From Nesterenkonia massiliensis (GTDB lineage Bacteria > Actinomycetota > Actinomycetes > Actinomycetales > Micrococcaceae): a DNA stretch of 40,396 nucleotides. The notes beneath the pieces were generated by a model. That model was given only the letters and a program-made list of their open reading frames with translations. It was not told the DNA's origin and ran no database searches. Shown piece by piece: positions 1 to 6,999 of this stretch. A program made the translations under genes and the position numbers. Positions within the stretch are counted from its first letter, which is position 1. Each line of letters begins with the position of its first letter. The stretch lies in contig NZ_HG005165.1 of assembly GCF_000455245.1 (NCBI RefSeq), positions 289,577 through 329,972 on the forward strand, written 5' to 3'.

Positions 1-318
1 GGCCGTATTGATGGAGGCCTTATCTGCCCCGACCTTCAGCAGCCGGTCCACATCCTCCACCGCGCGCACACCACCGCCCACGGTCAGCGGGATGAATACC
101 TCTTCAGCGGTGCGCGTGACCACATCGTAGGTGGTCTGACGTTCAGAGGAGGACGCCGTGACGTCCAGAAACGTCAGCTCATCAGCGCCGGCCTTATTGT
201 ACCGGTGAGCCAGTTCCACAGGGTCTCCGGCGTCTCGGAGGTTCTCGAAGTTGACGCCTTTGACCACGCGGCCTGCGTCAACGTCCAAACATGGAATGAC
301 ACGAACTGCCAGCGTCAC
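1..318 (-). CDS. hisF: Imidazole glycerol phosphate synthase cyclase subunit HisF, partial (N-terminal 106 codons)
   Basis: HisF uses the ammonia released by HisH to turn PRFAR into imidazole glycerol phosphate and AICAR in histidine synthesis. I translated the minus strand from a GTG at 318. It reads [17 protein letters not shown] and continues with [26 protein letters not shown] and [11 protein letters not shown], all classic HisF barrel segments. The catalytic Asp lies in CLDVD near residue 12. An AGGAG motif sits about 7-8 nt upstream of the GTG and supports this start. The gene runs off the left edge of the window, so roughly the C-terminal 60 percent is not seen. It follows hisG after a 75-nt gap, so it may be in the same transcript. 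Confidence 0.95.
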   Translation of the reverse strand, partial: MTLAVRVIPCLDVDAGRVVKGVNFENLRDAGDPVELAHRYNKAGADELTFLDVTASSSERQTTYDVVTRTAEEVFIPLTVGGGVRAVEDVDRLLKVGADKASINTA

Positions 319-393
319 GGCTGAACTCCTCTCTTCAGATCCACTCCCGCTTTCTCAGATGCGCACAGCCGATGAAGGCTCGCCGTGGTCATC

Positions 394-1278
394 TCAGACT
401 CGGCAGGCGTGGATCGTGGTCACTAGGATGGCCCGGGCGCCCAGATCGTAGAGCTCGTCCATCAGCTGGTTGGTCTTCTTCGCCGGCACCATCGAGCGCA
501 CCGCTACCCAGTTCTCATCCGCCAGCGGAGAGATCGTGGGCGATTCCAGCCCCGGAGTGATCCTGGTGGCTGCTTCAAGGTGTTCGCGGCGGATGTCGTA
601 GTCCATCATCACGTACTGGCGCGCTACCAGGACGCCCTGGAGTCTGCGGATCAGTCGCTGGGTCTGGGTCTGCAGAGCAACAGGTGCGTGGGCGTCGTCG
701 TCCTCACGCTCCCCGTTGCCGGAGATCAGCACCGCCTCGGACTGCAGGATCGGGCTGCCGAAGGTCTCCATGCCGGCGGCCTTGAGGGTATTTCCGGTCT
801 CCACCACATCGGCAATGGCGTCAGCCACCCCCAGCCGGACAGCCGATTCCACGGCACCGTCGAGGTGGACCACCTCCACATCGGCCACACCGCGGTCGGC
901 GAACCACTGGCTCAGCAGACCGTCGTAGCTGGTGGCCACACGTTTACCGGCCAGGTCTTGCTCGCTGCTGAACTGTCCTTTGGGTGCGGCCAGACGGAAG
1001 GTGGAACGCCCGAAGCCCAGGCCGAGGATCTCTTCGGCGCCACCGCCGACCTCGGCGTCAAGGAACAGGTCCCGGCCGGTGATACCGAGATCGATAATGC
1101 CGCGTCCTACGTAGATGGCTACGTCTTTGGGGCGCAGGTAGAAGAACTCGACGCCGTTTTCCTCATCCACCAGGACCAGCTCTTTGCGGTCGCGGCGCTG
1201 TAAGTATCCGGCTTCGGAGAGCATGGCCATGGCGGCCTCTGACAGGGCGCCTTTATTGGGTACGGCTACGCGAAGCAT
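394..1278 (-). CDS. hisG: ATP phosphoribosyltransferase, long form
   Basis: First and committed step of histidine synthesis, joining ATP and PRPP to give phosphoribosyl-ATP. The 294-residue product starts MLRVAVPNKGALSEAAM and contains GITGRDLF and VVETGNTLKAAGM, typical of HisG. The length and the C-terminal segment ending TTIHACRV (residues about 210-294) fit the long form. That form carries its own regulatory ACT-like domain for histidine feedback and needs no HisZ partner. The ATG at 1278 has an AAGGA motif about 5 nt upstream. The gene begins 23 nt after the hisE stop, consistent with co-transcription. Confidence 0.97.
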   Translation of the reverse strand: MLRVAVPNKGALSEAAMAMLSEAGYLQRRDRKELVLVDEENGVEFFYLRPKDVAIYVGRGIIDLGITGRDLFLDAEVGGGAEEILGLGFGRSTFRLAAPKGQFSSEQDLAGKRVATSYDGLLSQWFADRGVADVEVVHLDGAVESAVRLGVADAIADVVETGNTLKAAGMETFGSPILQSEAVLISGNGEREDDDAHAPVALQTQTQRLIRRLQGVLVARQYVMMDYDIRREHLEAATRITPGLESPTISPLADENWVAVRSMVPAKKTNQLMDELYDLGARAILVTTIHACRV

Positions 1279-1301
1279 GGTGTCCTTTGCGATGAACGTT
1301 T

Positions 1302-1565
1302 TTAGAGGAAGCGGTAGATGTCTTCGGGTTTGAGGCCCTTGGCCAGCATCATGACCTGCAGGTGGTAGAGCAGCTGGGAGATCTCCTCAGCCGCCTCATC
1401 CTGAGACTGGTATTCGGCGGCCATCCACACCTCGGCGGCTTCTTCGACGATCTTCTTACCGATCTGATGGACTCCGGCGTCCAGTGCTGCCACAGTGCCA
1501 GATCCAGCGGGGCGTTCCTCGGCTTTGCGGGCGAGTTCGGCGAAGAGTTCGTCAAAAGATTTCAC
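1302..1565 (-). CDS. hisE: Phosphoribosyl-ATP diphosphatase
   Basis: Second step of histidine synthesis, hydrolysing phosphoribosyl-ATP to phosphoribosyl-AMP and pyrophosphate. The 87-residue all-helical protein has the MazG-like metal-binding segment [15 protein letters not shown] (residues about 37-51) followed by [14 protein letters not shown], as in stand-alone HisE. The start is a GTG at 1565 with no strong Shine-Dalgarno sequence. It lies 17 nt after the ribH stop, so translation may depend partly on ribosomes finishing ribH. A separate hisE next to hisG, rather than a HisIE fusion, is usual in actinobacteria. Confidence 0.95.
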   Translation of the reverse strand: MKSFDELFAELARKAEERPAGSGTVAALDAGVHQIGKKIVEEAAEVWMAAEYQSQDEAAEEISQLLYHLQVMMLAKGLKPEDIYRFL

Positions 1566-1582
1566 GGGCGTAAGCCTATGCC

Positions 1583-2083
1583 TTAAGCGTCCAGTTTCGC
1601 GATTTCGATGGCGGCGGCGACGGCGGCGTGAGCGGCTTCGAAGCCTTTGTCCTCCTGCGAGCCGCTCAGTCCAGCCCGGGCGAGGGCCTGCTCCTCGGTA
1701 TCGCAGGTCAGCAGACCGAAGCCCACAGGCTTGCCGGTCTCTACCGCGATTGTGCTCAACCCCTCGGTGGCGGCAGAGCAGACATACTCGAAGTGCGGTG
1801 TGCCACCGCGGATGACCACGCCCAGCGCGACGACGACATCGTGGTGGTGAGCGGCATGTGCGCTGATCACCGGCAGTTCAAAGCTGCCGGGGGCGCGCAA
1901 CAGGGTGTAATCCTGGATGCCGATGCTGTGCAGGAAGCGCTCGGAGCCTGCAATAAGTCCGTTCATGACAGTGTCATGCCACCGGGAGGCCACCACTGCC
2001 ACGCGCAGGGAAAGATCCTGGGCGACTTTGGTGAGCTCGTTGAGCTCGTGCTCGTCGATATGCGGAGTTCCGGTGGAGCTCAT
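1583..2083 (-). CDS. ribH: 6,7-dimethyl-8-ribityllumazine synthase
   Basis: Penultimate step of riboflavin synthesis, condensing 5-amino-6-ribitylaminouracil with 3,4-dihydroxybutanone 4-phosphate. The 166-residue product has [28 protein letters not shown] and [10 protein letters not shown], all lumazine-synthase signatures. The ATG at 2083 overlaps the stop of the upstream fusion gene as ATGA (2080-2083), and a purine-rich AGGGAGAG lies just upstream. It is the last riboflavin gene of the operon. hisE follows after 17 nt. Confidence 0.97.
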   Translation of the reverse strand: MSSTGTPHIDEHELNELTKVAQDLSLRVAVVASRWHDTVMNGLIAGSERFLHSIGIQDYTLLRAPGSFELPVISAHAAHHHDVVVALGVVIRGGTPHFEYVCSAATEGLSTIAVETGKPVGFGLLTCDTEEQALARAGLSGSQEDKGFEAAHAAVAAAIEIAKLDA

Positions 2084-4143
2084 TTCTCTCCCTGTTCCTC
2101 GTTGGTGGTGATGTGTTCGGAAGGGTACTGCGGGTTTGCAGTGGCTGTTGTGACCGCCTCGGTGAGTGTGAGGTGGTCCAGCATATGGCGCATCTTGTCC
2201 CGCTTGGTGCGCAGGTAGCGCTCGTTGTGTTCGCGGACAATGCCGGTGGAGGGCACCTGCTGGACGTTCAGCCCGGCGGCAGCCAGCACCTCCACCTTGG
2301 CGGGATTATTGGTCAGCAGCCGCAGTGTGGAGATACCGGCTCCGTGCAATACGGCAGCGGCACCGGTGAAGTCGCGCAGCTCTGCGGCGAGGCCGAGCAT
2401 TTCGTTGGCCTCCACAGTATCTGCGCCCTCTTCCTGCAGCTTGTAGGCGCGCATCTTGTTGGCCAGTCCGATGCCTCGTCCCTCGTGGCCGCGCAGATAG
2501 AGCAGATGTCCGCCCTCGGCCTGGACGGTCTCAAGGGCCGCGGCCAGCTGCGTGCCGCAGTCGCAGCGGTGGGACCCGAAGACGTCTCCGGTCAGGCACT
2601 CTGAGTGCATCCGGACCAGCGGCGGTTCATGCTTTCCATTACTGCTGGAGGAGCTTCCCGGGGCGGACAGCAGGATGTGTTCGTGGCCGGTTTTCTGCTC
2701 GGTCCACACCTGGGCGTGGAAGATTCCGTAGTCGGTCGGCAGGTTGACCACCGGACCAGGTACCACGAGTTTCTGCGCCTCTTCGCGGGGCGAGTCCCAG
2801 GAGGAGAGGTAGGACTCCCGCACTGCATCCGGTGTGGCTTCACCGCCGCGGTATTCAATGAGGTCAGCGATGCTGATCAGCGCCAGATGGTGCTCATCGG
2901 CGAAGTCGCGCAGGGCAGGCAGCCGCATCATGGTGCCGTCGTCGTGCACAAGCTCAGCGATGACCCCGACTTCCGGGTAGCCAGCCAGCCGGCAGAGGTC
3001 TACGGCGGCCTCGGTATGCCCGTCACGCCCCAGCACTCCTTCGACGTGCGCGATGAGCGGGAACATGTGGCCGGGGCGGGTGAAGTCAGCAGCCTGGGCG
3101 CCAGCATCGGCGAGCGCTCGGGCGGTGATGGCCCGGTCTGCGGCGCTGATGCCGGTGCTGGCCACGGTGATCGCGTCGCAGCTGATGGTGTAGGCGGTGC
3201 CTTTGGGGTCTTCGTTCTGTGCTGTCATCGGAGGCAGCTGAAGATGCGCCGCCCGCTCGGCGGTCATGGGCACGCAGAGCACACCGGAGCTGTGCCGGAT
3301 GGTCAGGGCCATCAGCTCTTCACTGGCCACTGCGGCGGGGAAGATGATGTCGCCTTCGTTCTCACGGTCGGCGTCGTCCACCACGATCACCGGGCGTCCT
3401 GCGGCCAGCTGATCCAGTGCCACTTCGATGGGATCAAGCACTGGTGCGGGGCTGGTGGGCTTGGGAACTGCCGGCAGGGTGTCGGAAGCGGCGCTGTCAG
3501 CGGGCTCAGCTTCTGCCGCCTGCGGGACCTCGAGTTCGCCCTGGAAGGTCAGCATGCGCCGGGTGTACTTGGCCAACACATCCACTTCGATATTGACGTT
3601 GCTGCCCGCTGCAAGTCCCCCGAGGGTGGTCTCGGACAGGGTGGTGGGAATCAGGCCCACCTCGAACCAGTGGCCGCTGGTCTTGTCTGTGCCGGTGGCG
3701 GTGATGGTCAGGGAGACCCCGTCGATAGCGATGGAGCCTTTCTCCGCGATGTAGAGGGCGAGATCCGCGGGCACGCCGAAACGGTGACGGCCATCGTGGA
3801 GGTCCTTCTCCAGCAGTTCACCGATGCCGTCCACATGCCCTTGGACCACATGGCCGTCCAGGCGTGCACCGGCTGGCAGGCAGCGCTCAAGGTTCACTCG
3901 GTCTCCTGTACTGACCTGGGAGAAAGTGGTCCGCTTCAGGGTTTCGGGGATGAGCTCGACGGCGATGACCTCACCTTCGATACTCACAGCGGAGACGCAG
4001 ACCCCGTTGACAGCGATGGATCCGCCCAGGCCCAGCCCCTCGGTGTGCCCCGGCGCCTGCAGCACCAGGCGTTCCACTCCCTTAGCGGGGTCGGGGGTGC
4101 GCTCAAGCACCTGACCGGTGCCGGTCACGATTCCGGTGAACAT
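2080..4143 (-). CDS. Three-domain riboflavin protein: riboflavin synthase (RibE), DHBP synthase (RibB) and GTP cyclohydrolase II (RibA) fused
   Basis: A single uninterrupted 687-residue frame carries three enzymes. Residues 1-204 are riboflavin synthase ([10 protein letters not shown], then [10 protein letters not shown] at 97-106; two lumazine-binding repeats). Residues about 205-237 form an Ala/Pro-rich linker. Residues about 238-433 are dihydroxybutanone phosphate synthase, with [10 protein letters not shown] at 256-265 and [12 protein letters not shown] at 372-383. Residues about 455-660 are GTP cyclohydrolase II, with zinc cysteines C516, C527 and C529, [10 protein letters not shown] at 551-560 and TNNPAK at 611-616. 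All key motifs are intact, so three of the operon's activities should sit in one chain. The frame stays open upstream to 4179, but the ATG at 4143 is preceded by AAGGAGA at good spacing and begins the canonical RibE sequence. It overlaps the ribD end by 19 nt and ribH by 4 nt. ribE and ribBA are normally separate neighbours. Confidence 0.93.
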   Translation of the reverse strand: MFTGIVTGTGQVLERTPDPAKGVERLVLQAPGHTEGLGLGGSIAVNGVCVSAVSIEGEVIAVELIPETLKRTTFSQVSTGDRVNLERCLPAGARLDGHVVQGHVDGIGELLEKDLHDGRHRFGVPADLALYIAEKGSIAIDGVSLTITATGTDKTSGHWFEVGLIPTTLSETTLGGLAAGSNVNIEVDVLAKYTRRMLTFQGELEVPQAAEAEPADSAASDTLPAVPKPTSPAPVLDPIEVALDQLAAGRPVIVVDDADRENEGDIIFPAAVASEELMALTIRHSSGVLCVPMTAERAAHLQLPPMTAQNEDPKGTAYTISCDAITVASTGISAADRAITARALADAGAQAADFTRPGHMFPLIAHVEGVLGRDGHTEAAVDLCRLAGYPEVGVIAELVHDDGTMMRLPALRDFADEHHLALISIADLIEYRGGEATPDAVRESYLSSWDSPREEAQKLVVPGPVVNLPTDYGIFHAQVWTEQKTGHEHILLSAPGSSSSSNGKHEPPLVRMHSECLTGDVFGSHRCDCGTQLAAALETVQAEGGHLLYLRGHEGRGIGLANKMRAYKLQEEGADTVEANEMLGLAAELRDFTGAAAVLHGAGISTLRLLTNNPAKVEVLAAAGLNVQQVPSTGIVREHNERYLRTKRDKMRHMLDHLTLTEAVTTATANPQYPSEHITTNEEQGEK

Positions 4144-5213
4144 GCGTCTCCTTCTGGTTCGGGCTTGAGGTGGATGCACACATCTGAGTCCATGGTGCTG
4201 ACGGCTCCGCCGTCGGTGGGGTCGAGGGCGAATCGTCGGGCCTGGGCCAGCGTGGTGACTCCGATATCTCCAAGGGAACTGCGGCCAACACCGAGCAGCA
4301 TCGGCGCCACATAGGCAAAGACTTCGTCCACCAGGTCAGCGGCGAAGAACGCCGATAGAACGCTCTGGCCGCCTTCGACCAGCACATGTTTGACCGGGTA
4401 GCCCCCGTGGGTGGTTCCGGCCAGGGTGCGAAGCGCCTCCAAGGGGTCGCGGGTCCGCAGCTGAATCCAGCCGTCCCCCTCGGGCTGGTGCTGTTTCAGG
4501 ATGGCGTCTTCGGGTATGTCCCTCAGGCCCATCACGCAGCGCAGCGGCTGGGAGTCAGCCAGTCCGCCGTCGTCGTTGCGTGCGGTCAGCCGGGGGTTAT
4601 CGATATGCGCGGTGTTGGTGCCGACCAGGATGGCGTCCACACGCTGGCGGATCCGGTGGGTGTGGCGGCGGGAGGGTTCGGAGGTGATCCACTGGCTGGT
4701 GCCGTCGGCGGCGGCGATCTTGGCATCCAGTGTCTGGGCTAAGTGAACGGTGACGAAGGGCCGCTGCTGGGTTTGTGCGAGGTTCCAGCGATGGTTCAGC
4801 TCGGTGGCTTCTGCTTCAAGAACACCGGTGACGACGTCGAGACCGCGCCCGGCAAGCAGCGCCGCACCTCCCCCGTTGGCGCTGGGATCTGCAGCTGCGG
4901 TGACAACGCGTGGCACACCAGCTTCCTGGATGAGGTCGGTGCAGGCGGGCTGGCGCCCCCGGTGCCGGCAGGGCTCGAGGGTGGTGTAGAGGGTGGTGCG
5001 TGAAAAATCAGTGACACCGGCTGAGTGTGCAGCGCGAAGCGCATCGCGCTCGGCGTGGAAAGTGCCGGCTCCGCGGTGGTGGCCAGTGGCCAGAATAGTG
5101 CCGTCCTCGTCTGTGAGCACCGCCCCGACAAGGGGGTTTGCTCCACGGGGACCGAGCTGCGCGGCCTCGAGGGCACGACGCATGGGGCCGTTGTCGGCAT
5201 CAGCCGTAGGCAT
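4125..5213 (-). CDS. ribD: Bifunctional diaminohydroxyphosphoribosylaminopyrimidine deaminase / 5-amino-6-(5-phosphoribosylamino)uracil reductase
   Basis: Deaminates and then reduces the pyrimidine made by RibA. The 362-residue product has an N-terminal cytidine-deaminase-like domain with the zinc motifs HAERDAL (near residue 53) and EPCRHRGRQPAC (near 80-91). The C-terminal reductase domain includes FVTVHLAQTLDAKIA, ILVGTNTAHIDNPRLTAR and KHVLVEGGQSV. The ATG at 5213 follows an AAGGAGA about 8 nt upstream. It is the first gene after the FMN riboswitch, so its expression should fall when FMN is plentiful. Its last codons overlap the start of the RibE-RibB-RibA fusion gene by 19 nt. Confidence 0.96.
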   Translation of the reverse strand: MPTADADNGPMRRALEAAQLGPRGANPLVGAVLTDEDGTILATGHHRGAGTFHAERDALRAAHSAGVTDFSRTTLYTTLEPCRHRGRQPACTDLIQEAGVPRVVTAAADPSANGGGAALLAGRGLDVVTGVLEAEATELNHRWNLAQTQQRPFVTVHLAQTLDAKIAAADGTSQWITSEPSRRHTHRIRQRVDAILVGTNTAHIDNPRLTARNDDGGLADSQPLRCVMGLRDIPEDAILKQHQPEGDGWIQLRTRDPLEALRTLAGTTHGGYPVKHVLVEGGQSVLSAFFAADLVDEVFAYVAPMLLGVGRSSLGDIGVTTLAQARRFALDPTDGGAVSTMDSDVCIHLKPEPEGDACSPES

Positions 5214-5234
5214 TAAGCGTTCTCCTTCTGTGCC

Positions 5235-5346
5235 ACTCCCATCCAGACTGTGACTGTCGGTGCTGGAATTTCACCAGCTCAGCCTCCTGGAGGAGGGTCG
5301 CGGACTCTGACCGCCGGTTCGGACTTTCACCGATCCCGTAAGCACG
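5235..5346 (-). promoter_or_regulatory. FMN riboswitch (RFN element)
   Basis: On the minus strand the segment carries the conserved RFN core in order: CGGTGAAAGTCCGAACCGG, GGCGGTCAGAGTCCGCGA, a short variable hairpin around CCTCCTCCAGGAGG, GGTGAAATTCCAGCACCGAC, and AGTCTGGATGGGAG. It ends about 20 nt before the ribD start codon. I see no clear terminator with a T-run between the aptamer and ribD, so control of ribosome access to the AAGGAGA site is more likely than transcription termination. That last point is inference. Confidence 0.95.
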
Positions 5347-5370
5347 TGCGGACTATCTTGCCATAGACAC

Positions 5371-5408
5371 AATGAAGCCCCGGAATCAGTTGATTCCGAG
5401 GCTTCATC
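5371..5408 (-). terminator. Strong hairpin terminator after the tRNA cluster
   Basis: Positions 5372-5388 and 5391-5407 form an inverted repeat of about 17 pairs with a single mismatch (C5380 opposite A5399) and a very small loop. It lies downstream of the last tRNA-Gly on the minus strand and just upstream of the riboswitch. It can end the tRNA transcript and insulate the riboflavin operon. The T-run after the stem is weak (ATTGTGT on the minus strand). Confidence 0.75.
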
Positions 5409-5420
5409 GTTGTTCATCAG

Positions 5421-5494
5421 AGCGGATGACGAGATTCGAACTCGCGACCCTCACCATGGCAAGGTGATGCTCTAGCCAGCTGAGCTACATCCGC
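5421..5494 (-). tRNA. tRNA-Gly (anticodon GCC), second copy in the transcript
   Basis: The minus strand folds as a 74-nt tRNA. The acceptor arms are GCGGATG and CATCCGC, the D arm is AGCTCAGCTGGCTAGAGC, the anticodon loop is TTGCCAT (anticodon GCC), and the T arm is GCGAGTTCGAACTCG. CCA is not encoded. The sequence is identical over its whole length to the tRNA at 5737-5810. Confidence 0.97.
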
Positions 5495-5518
5495 ATCAGA
5501 TCCATACTACTGGATCCG

Positions 5519-5590
5519 TGCGCGATACTGGGATCGAACCAGTGACCTCTTCCGTGTCAGGGAAGCGCGCTACCGCTGCGCCAATCGCGC
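5519..5590 (-). tRNA. tRNA-Val (anticodon GAC)
   Basis: A 72-nt cloverleaf on the minus strand. The acceptor arms are GCGCGAT and ATCGCGC, the anticodon stem is CTTCC/GGAAG around the loop CTGACAC (anticodon GAC), and the T arm is CACTGGTTCGATCCCAGT. CCA is not encoded. It is third in the transcription order Gly-Cys-Val-Gly. Confidence 0.97.
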
Positions 5591-5607
5591 TTATTCAGCT
5601 GTTGCTT

Positions 5608-5627
5608 GTCAGGGACGAATCCCTGAC
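5608..5627 (-). other. UUCG-loop hairpin between tRNA-Cys and tRNA-Val
   Basis: Two perfect 8-nt arms (5608-5615 and 5620-5627) enclose a 4-nt loop that reads TTCG on the transcribed minus strand. UUCG tetraloops are unusually stable. The hairpin sits in the spacer between two tRNAs of one transcript and may mark a processing point or protect an end. It lacks a T-run, so a simple terminator is less likely. Confidence 0.6.
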
Positions 5628-5632
5628 TTGCG

Positions 5633-5703
5633 AGGTGGGGACGGGAATCGAACCCGCGTATACGGCTTTGCAGGCCGCTGCCTCACCACTCGGCCACCCC
5701 ACC
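5633..5703 (-). tRNA. tRNA-Cys (anticodon GCA)
   Basis: A 71-nt cloverleaf on the minus strand. The acceptor arms are GGTGGGG and CCCCACC, the anticodon loop is CTGCAAA (anticodon GCA), and the T arm is GCGGGTTCGATTCCCGT. CCA is not encoded. It follows the first tRNA-Gly by 33 nt in transcription order. Confidence 0.97.
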
Positions 5704-5736
5704 AGGGTTCTACCGGGCTCAGTGTCCCTTCCTGCG

Positions 5737-5810
5737 AGCGGATGACGAGATTCGAACTCGCGACCCTCACCATGGCAAGGTGATGCTCTAGCCAGCTGAG
5801 CTACATCCGC
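5737..5810 (-). tRNA. tRNA-Gly (anticodon GCC), first copy in the transcript
   Basis: A 74-nt cloverleaf identical to the tRNA at 5421-5494, with the anticodon loop TTGCCAT. It is the first gene of the tRNA transcript. Its 5' end faces the accessory block that begins at 5941. Confidence 0.97.
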
Positions 5811-5850
5811 ATTTCGTCGGCGCTTTTTGGGCGTTTCGACGACATGAAAC

Positions 5851-5879
5851 TCTAACCTACATGTCTCCTGAGAGTCCAA
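5851..5879 (-). promoter_or_regulatory. Candidate promoter of the tRNA cluster
   Basis: On the minus strand TTGGAC (5874-5879) is followed after 18 nt by TTAGAG. This is a plausible sigma-70-type -35/-10 pair about 40 nt upstream of the first tRNA. The match is moderate and no transcript data are available. Confidence 0.35.
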
Positions 5880-5940
5880 TCGGCGGGCTGACCCCCGGAT
5901 TCACAAGGATGTCCGAGGCTCGTGTCAGACTGGATTTCTT

Positions 5941-6999
5941 ATGACGGATCCACGACTTGCCCACGCCACTGAGTTCGGCCGGATGTACTCGCGTTCGCTC
6001 TCATTTGCCCCCGAAGTTCCCTCCATCACCACGGTGATCGCCCAGGAGGCGAAGGATATGACCGGGTGGGCGGGGCATATGGCCGCCACGGAGCTGGTGA
6101 ATGATCCGCGACTGCCGGGTGCTGTGGGTTCTGCGCCGACTCTTCGCGGATTGGCGAGAGAGGCGTCCTCGGCGGCGGAGCGTTTCCGGGACGCGGCGGC
6201 CGCGCGCGGGGATCGTGTCCATGCCTACGCTGAGCAAGTTTCTCTTGCAGCACTGGGCGCGCCGGGGGCGGATCCCGACGGCGCCCGGCGGGTTCTGGCC
6301 GAGCACGGTGATGTGCGTTTCGCAGATCGTTTTGATGAGTGGTGGCAGCTCTATGGGGTGCGCCCGATTGCGGCGGAGATCACTGTGTGGAATCACACAG
6401 TGGGTTATGCCGGGACGTTGGATCTGGTGGCGGAGATCGGCGGACGGCTGTGTTTGATCGATTTCAAGACGAAGGGGCTGACTCGCGACGGGCGGGCTAA
6501 GCCGCTGAGCGAGTCGGTGGTGATGCAGTTGGTGGCCGGGTTGCGGGCTGAAGAGATGCTGGTGGATCCGGTGGCGGGAACGTGGTCCCCCTGGGCTTAC
6601 GGGCAGGGGGCCGGCGGTGAGGACGCGATGCTTCTTGCGGTGGCAATTTCTGAGGCTGAGGTAGTACCGGTGCAGGCTAGCCCCAGTGGGCTGCGGGCGC
6701 ACTGGCGTAAGTTCTGGGCATTGCGGCAGGTGTGGGAGCACTCCCGGGCAGTGACGGAGACCGGCCGCGCGTTGCGGCCGATTGGCCCGCCGCCGGCTGG
6801 CGCTGGGGTTGGTGCAGTGACGCCCCCTGCCCAGGCCTCTAGTGATGTGCAGCTGGCGGGATCTGGTGCAGATACCGGTAGTGGAGCGCCGGGCGGACCG
6901 GTGGCCGGGACTGTGAGTGGATCCGCGAACGGAGTAGCGAATGGAGTAGCGAACGGGGCCGTGAGTCAGCGGCCGAGCCAGTTCCCGTCCTCGTCGTAG
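5941..6999 (+). CDS. RecB/Cas4-like PD-(D/E)XK nuclease family protein, stand-alone
   Basis: The 352-residue product shows the ordered motifs of RecB-type PD-(D/E)XK nucleases. These are an N-terminal PSITTVIAQ segment, a motif-I-like GDRVHAYAE (H94), AAEITVW (E146), AGTLDLVAE (D161), LIDFKTK (D174, K176) and a helix with VMQLVAGL (Q196). That order is typical of phage and Cas4-like exonucleases and predicts metal-dependent DNA cleavage. Residues about 280-352 are a low-complexity Gly/Ala/Ser/Pro tail with an NGVA-type repeat. No helicase or cas gene is adjacent. The start at 5941 has only a weak GGA upstream, and M15 is an alternative. The 3' end overlaps the convergent PKD gene by 34 nt. 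The family call is inferred from motifs; its cellular role is unknown. Confidence 0.65.
   Translation: MTDPRLAHATEFGRMYSRSLSFAPEVPSITTVIAQEAKDMTGWAGHMAATELVNDPRLPGAVGSAPTLRGLAREASSAAERFRDAAAARGDRVHAYAEQVSLAALGAPGADPDGARRVLAEHGDVRFADRFDEWWQLYGVRPIAAEITVWNHTVGYAGTLDLVAEIGGRLCLIDFKTKGLTRDGRAKPLSESVVMQLVAGLRAEEMLVDPVAGTWSPWAYGQGAGGEDAMLLAVAISEAEVVPVQASPSGLRAHWRKFWALRQVWEHSRAVTETGRALRPIGPPPAGAGVGAVTPPAQASSDVQLAGSGADTGSGAPGGPVAGTVSGSANGVANGVANGAVSQRPSQFPSSS

Noticed and set aside
2605-4314. Long plus-strand open frame (569 codons) opposite the riboflavin fusion gene
   Set aside because: It mirrors the wobble pattern of a GC-rich gene on the other strand, shows no recognisable motif, and the minus-strand frame carries three intact enzymes.
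5518-5879. Open frames on both strands across the tRNA cluster (GIEPVTSS and DVAQLARA type sequences)
   Set aside because: These are the well-known false proteins translated from tRNA genes, and the cloverleaves account for the sequence.
6909-6962. Short repeat (GCGAACGGAGTA-like units) considered as a CRISPR or minisatellite
   Set aside because: Only three imperfect short units inside the low-complexity tail of the nuclease gene, without unique spacers.
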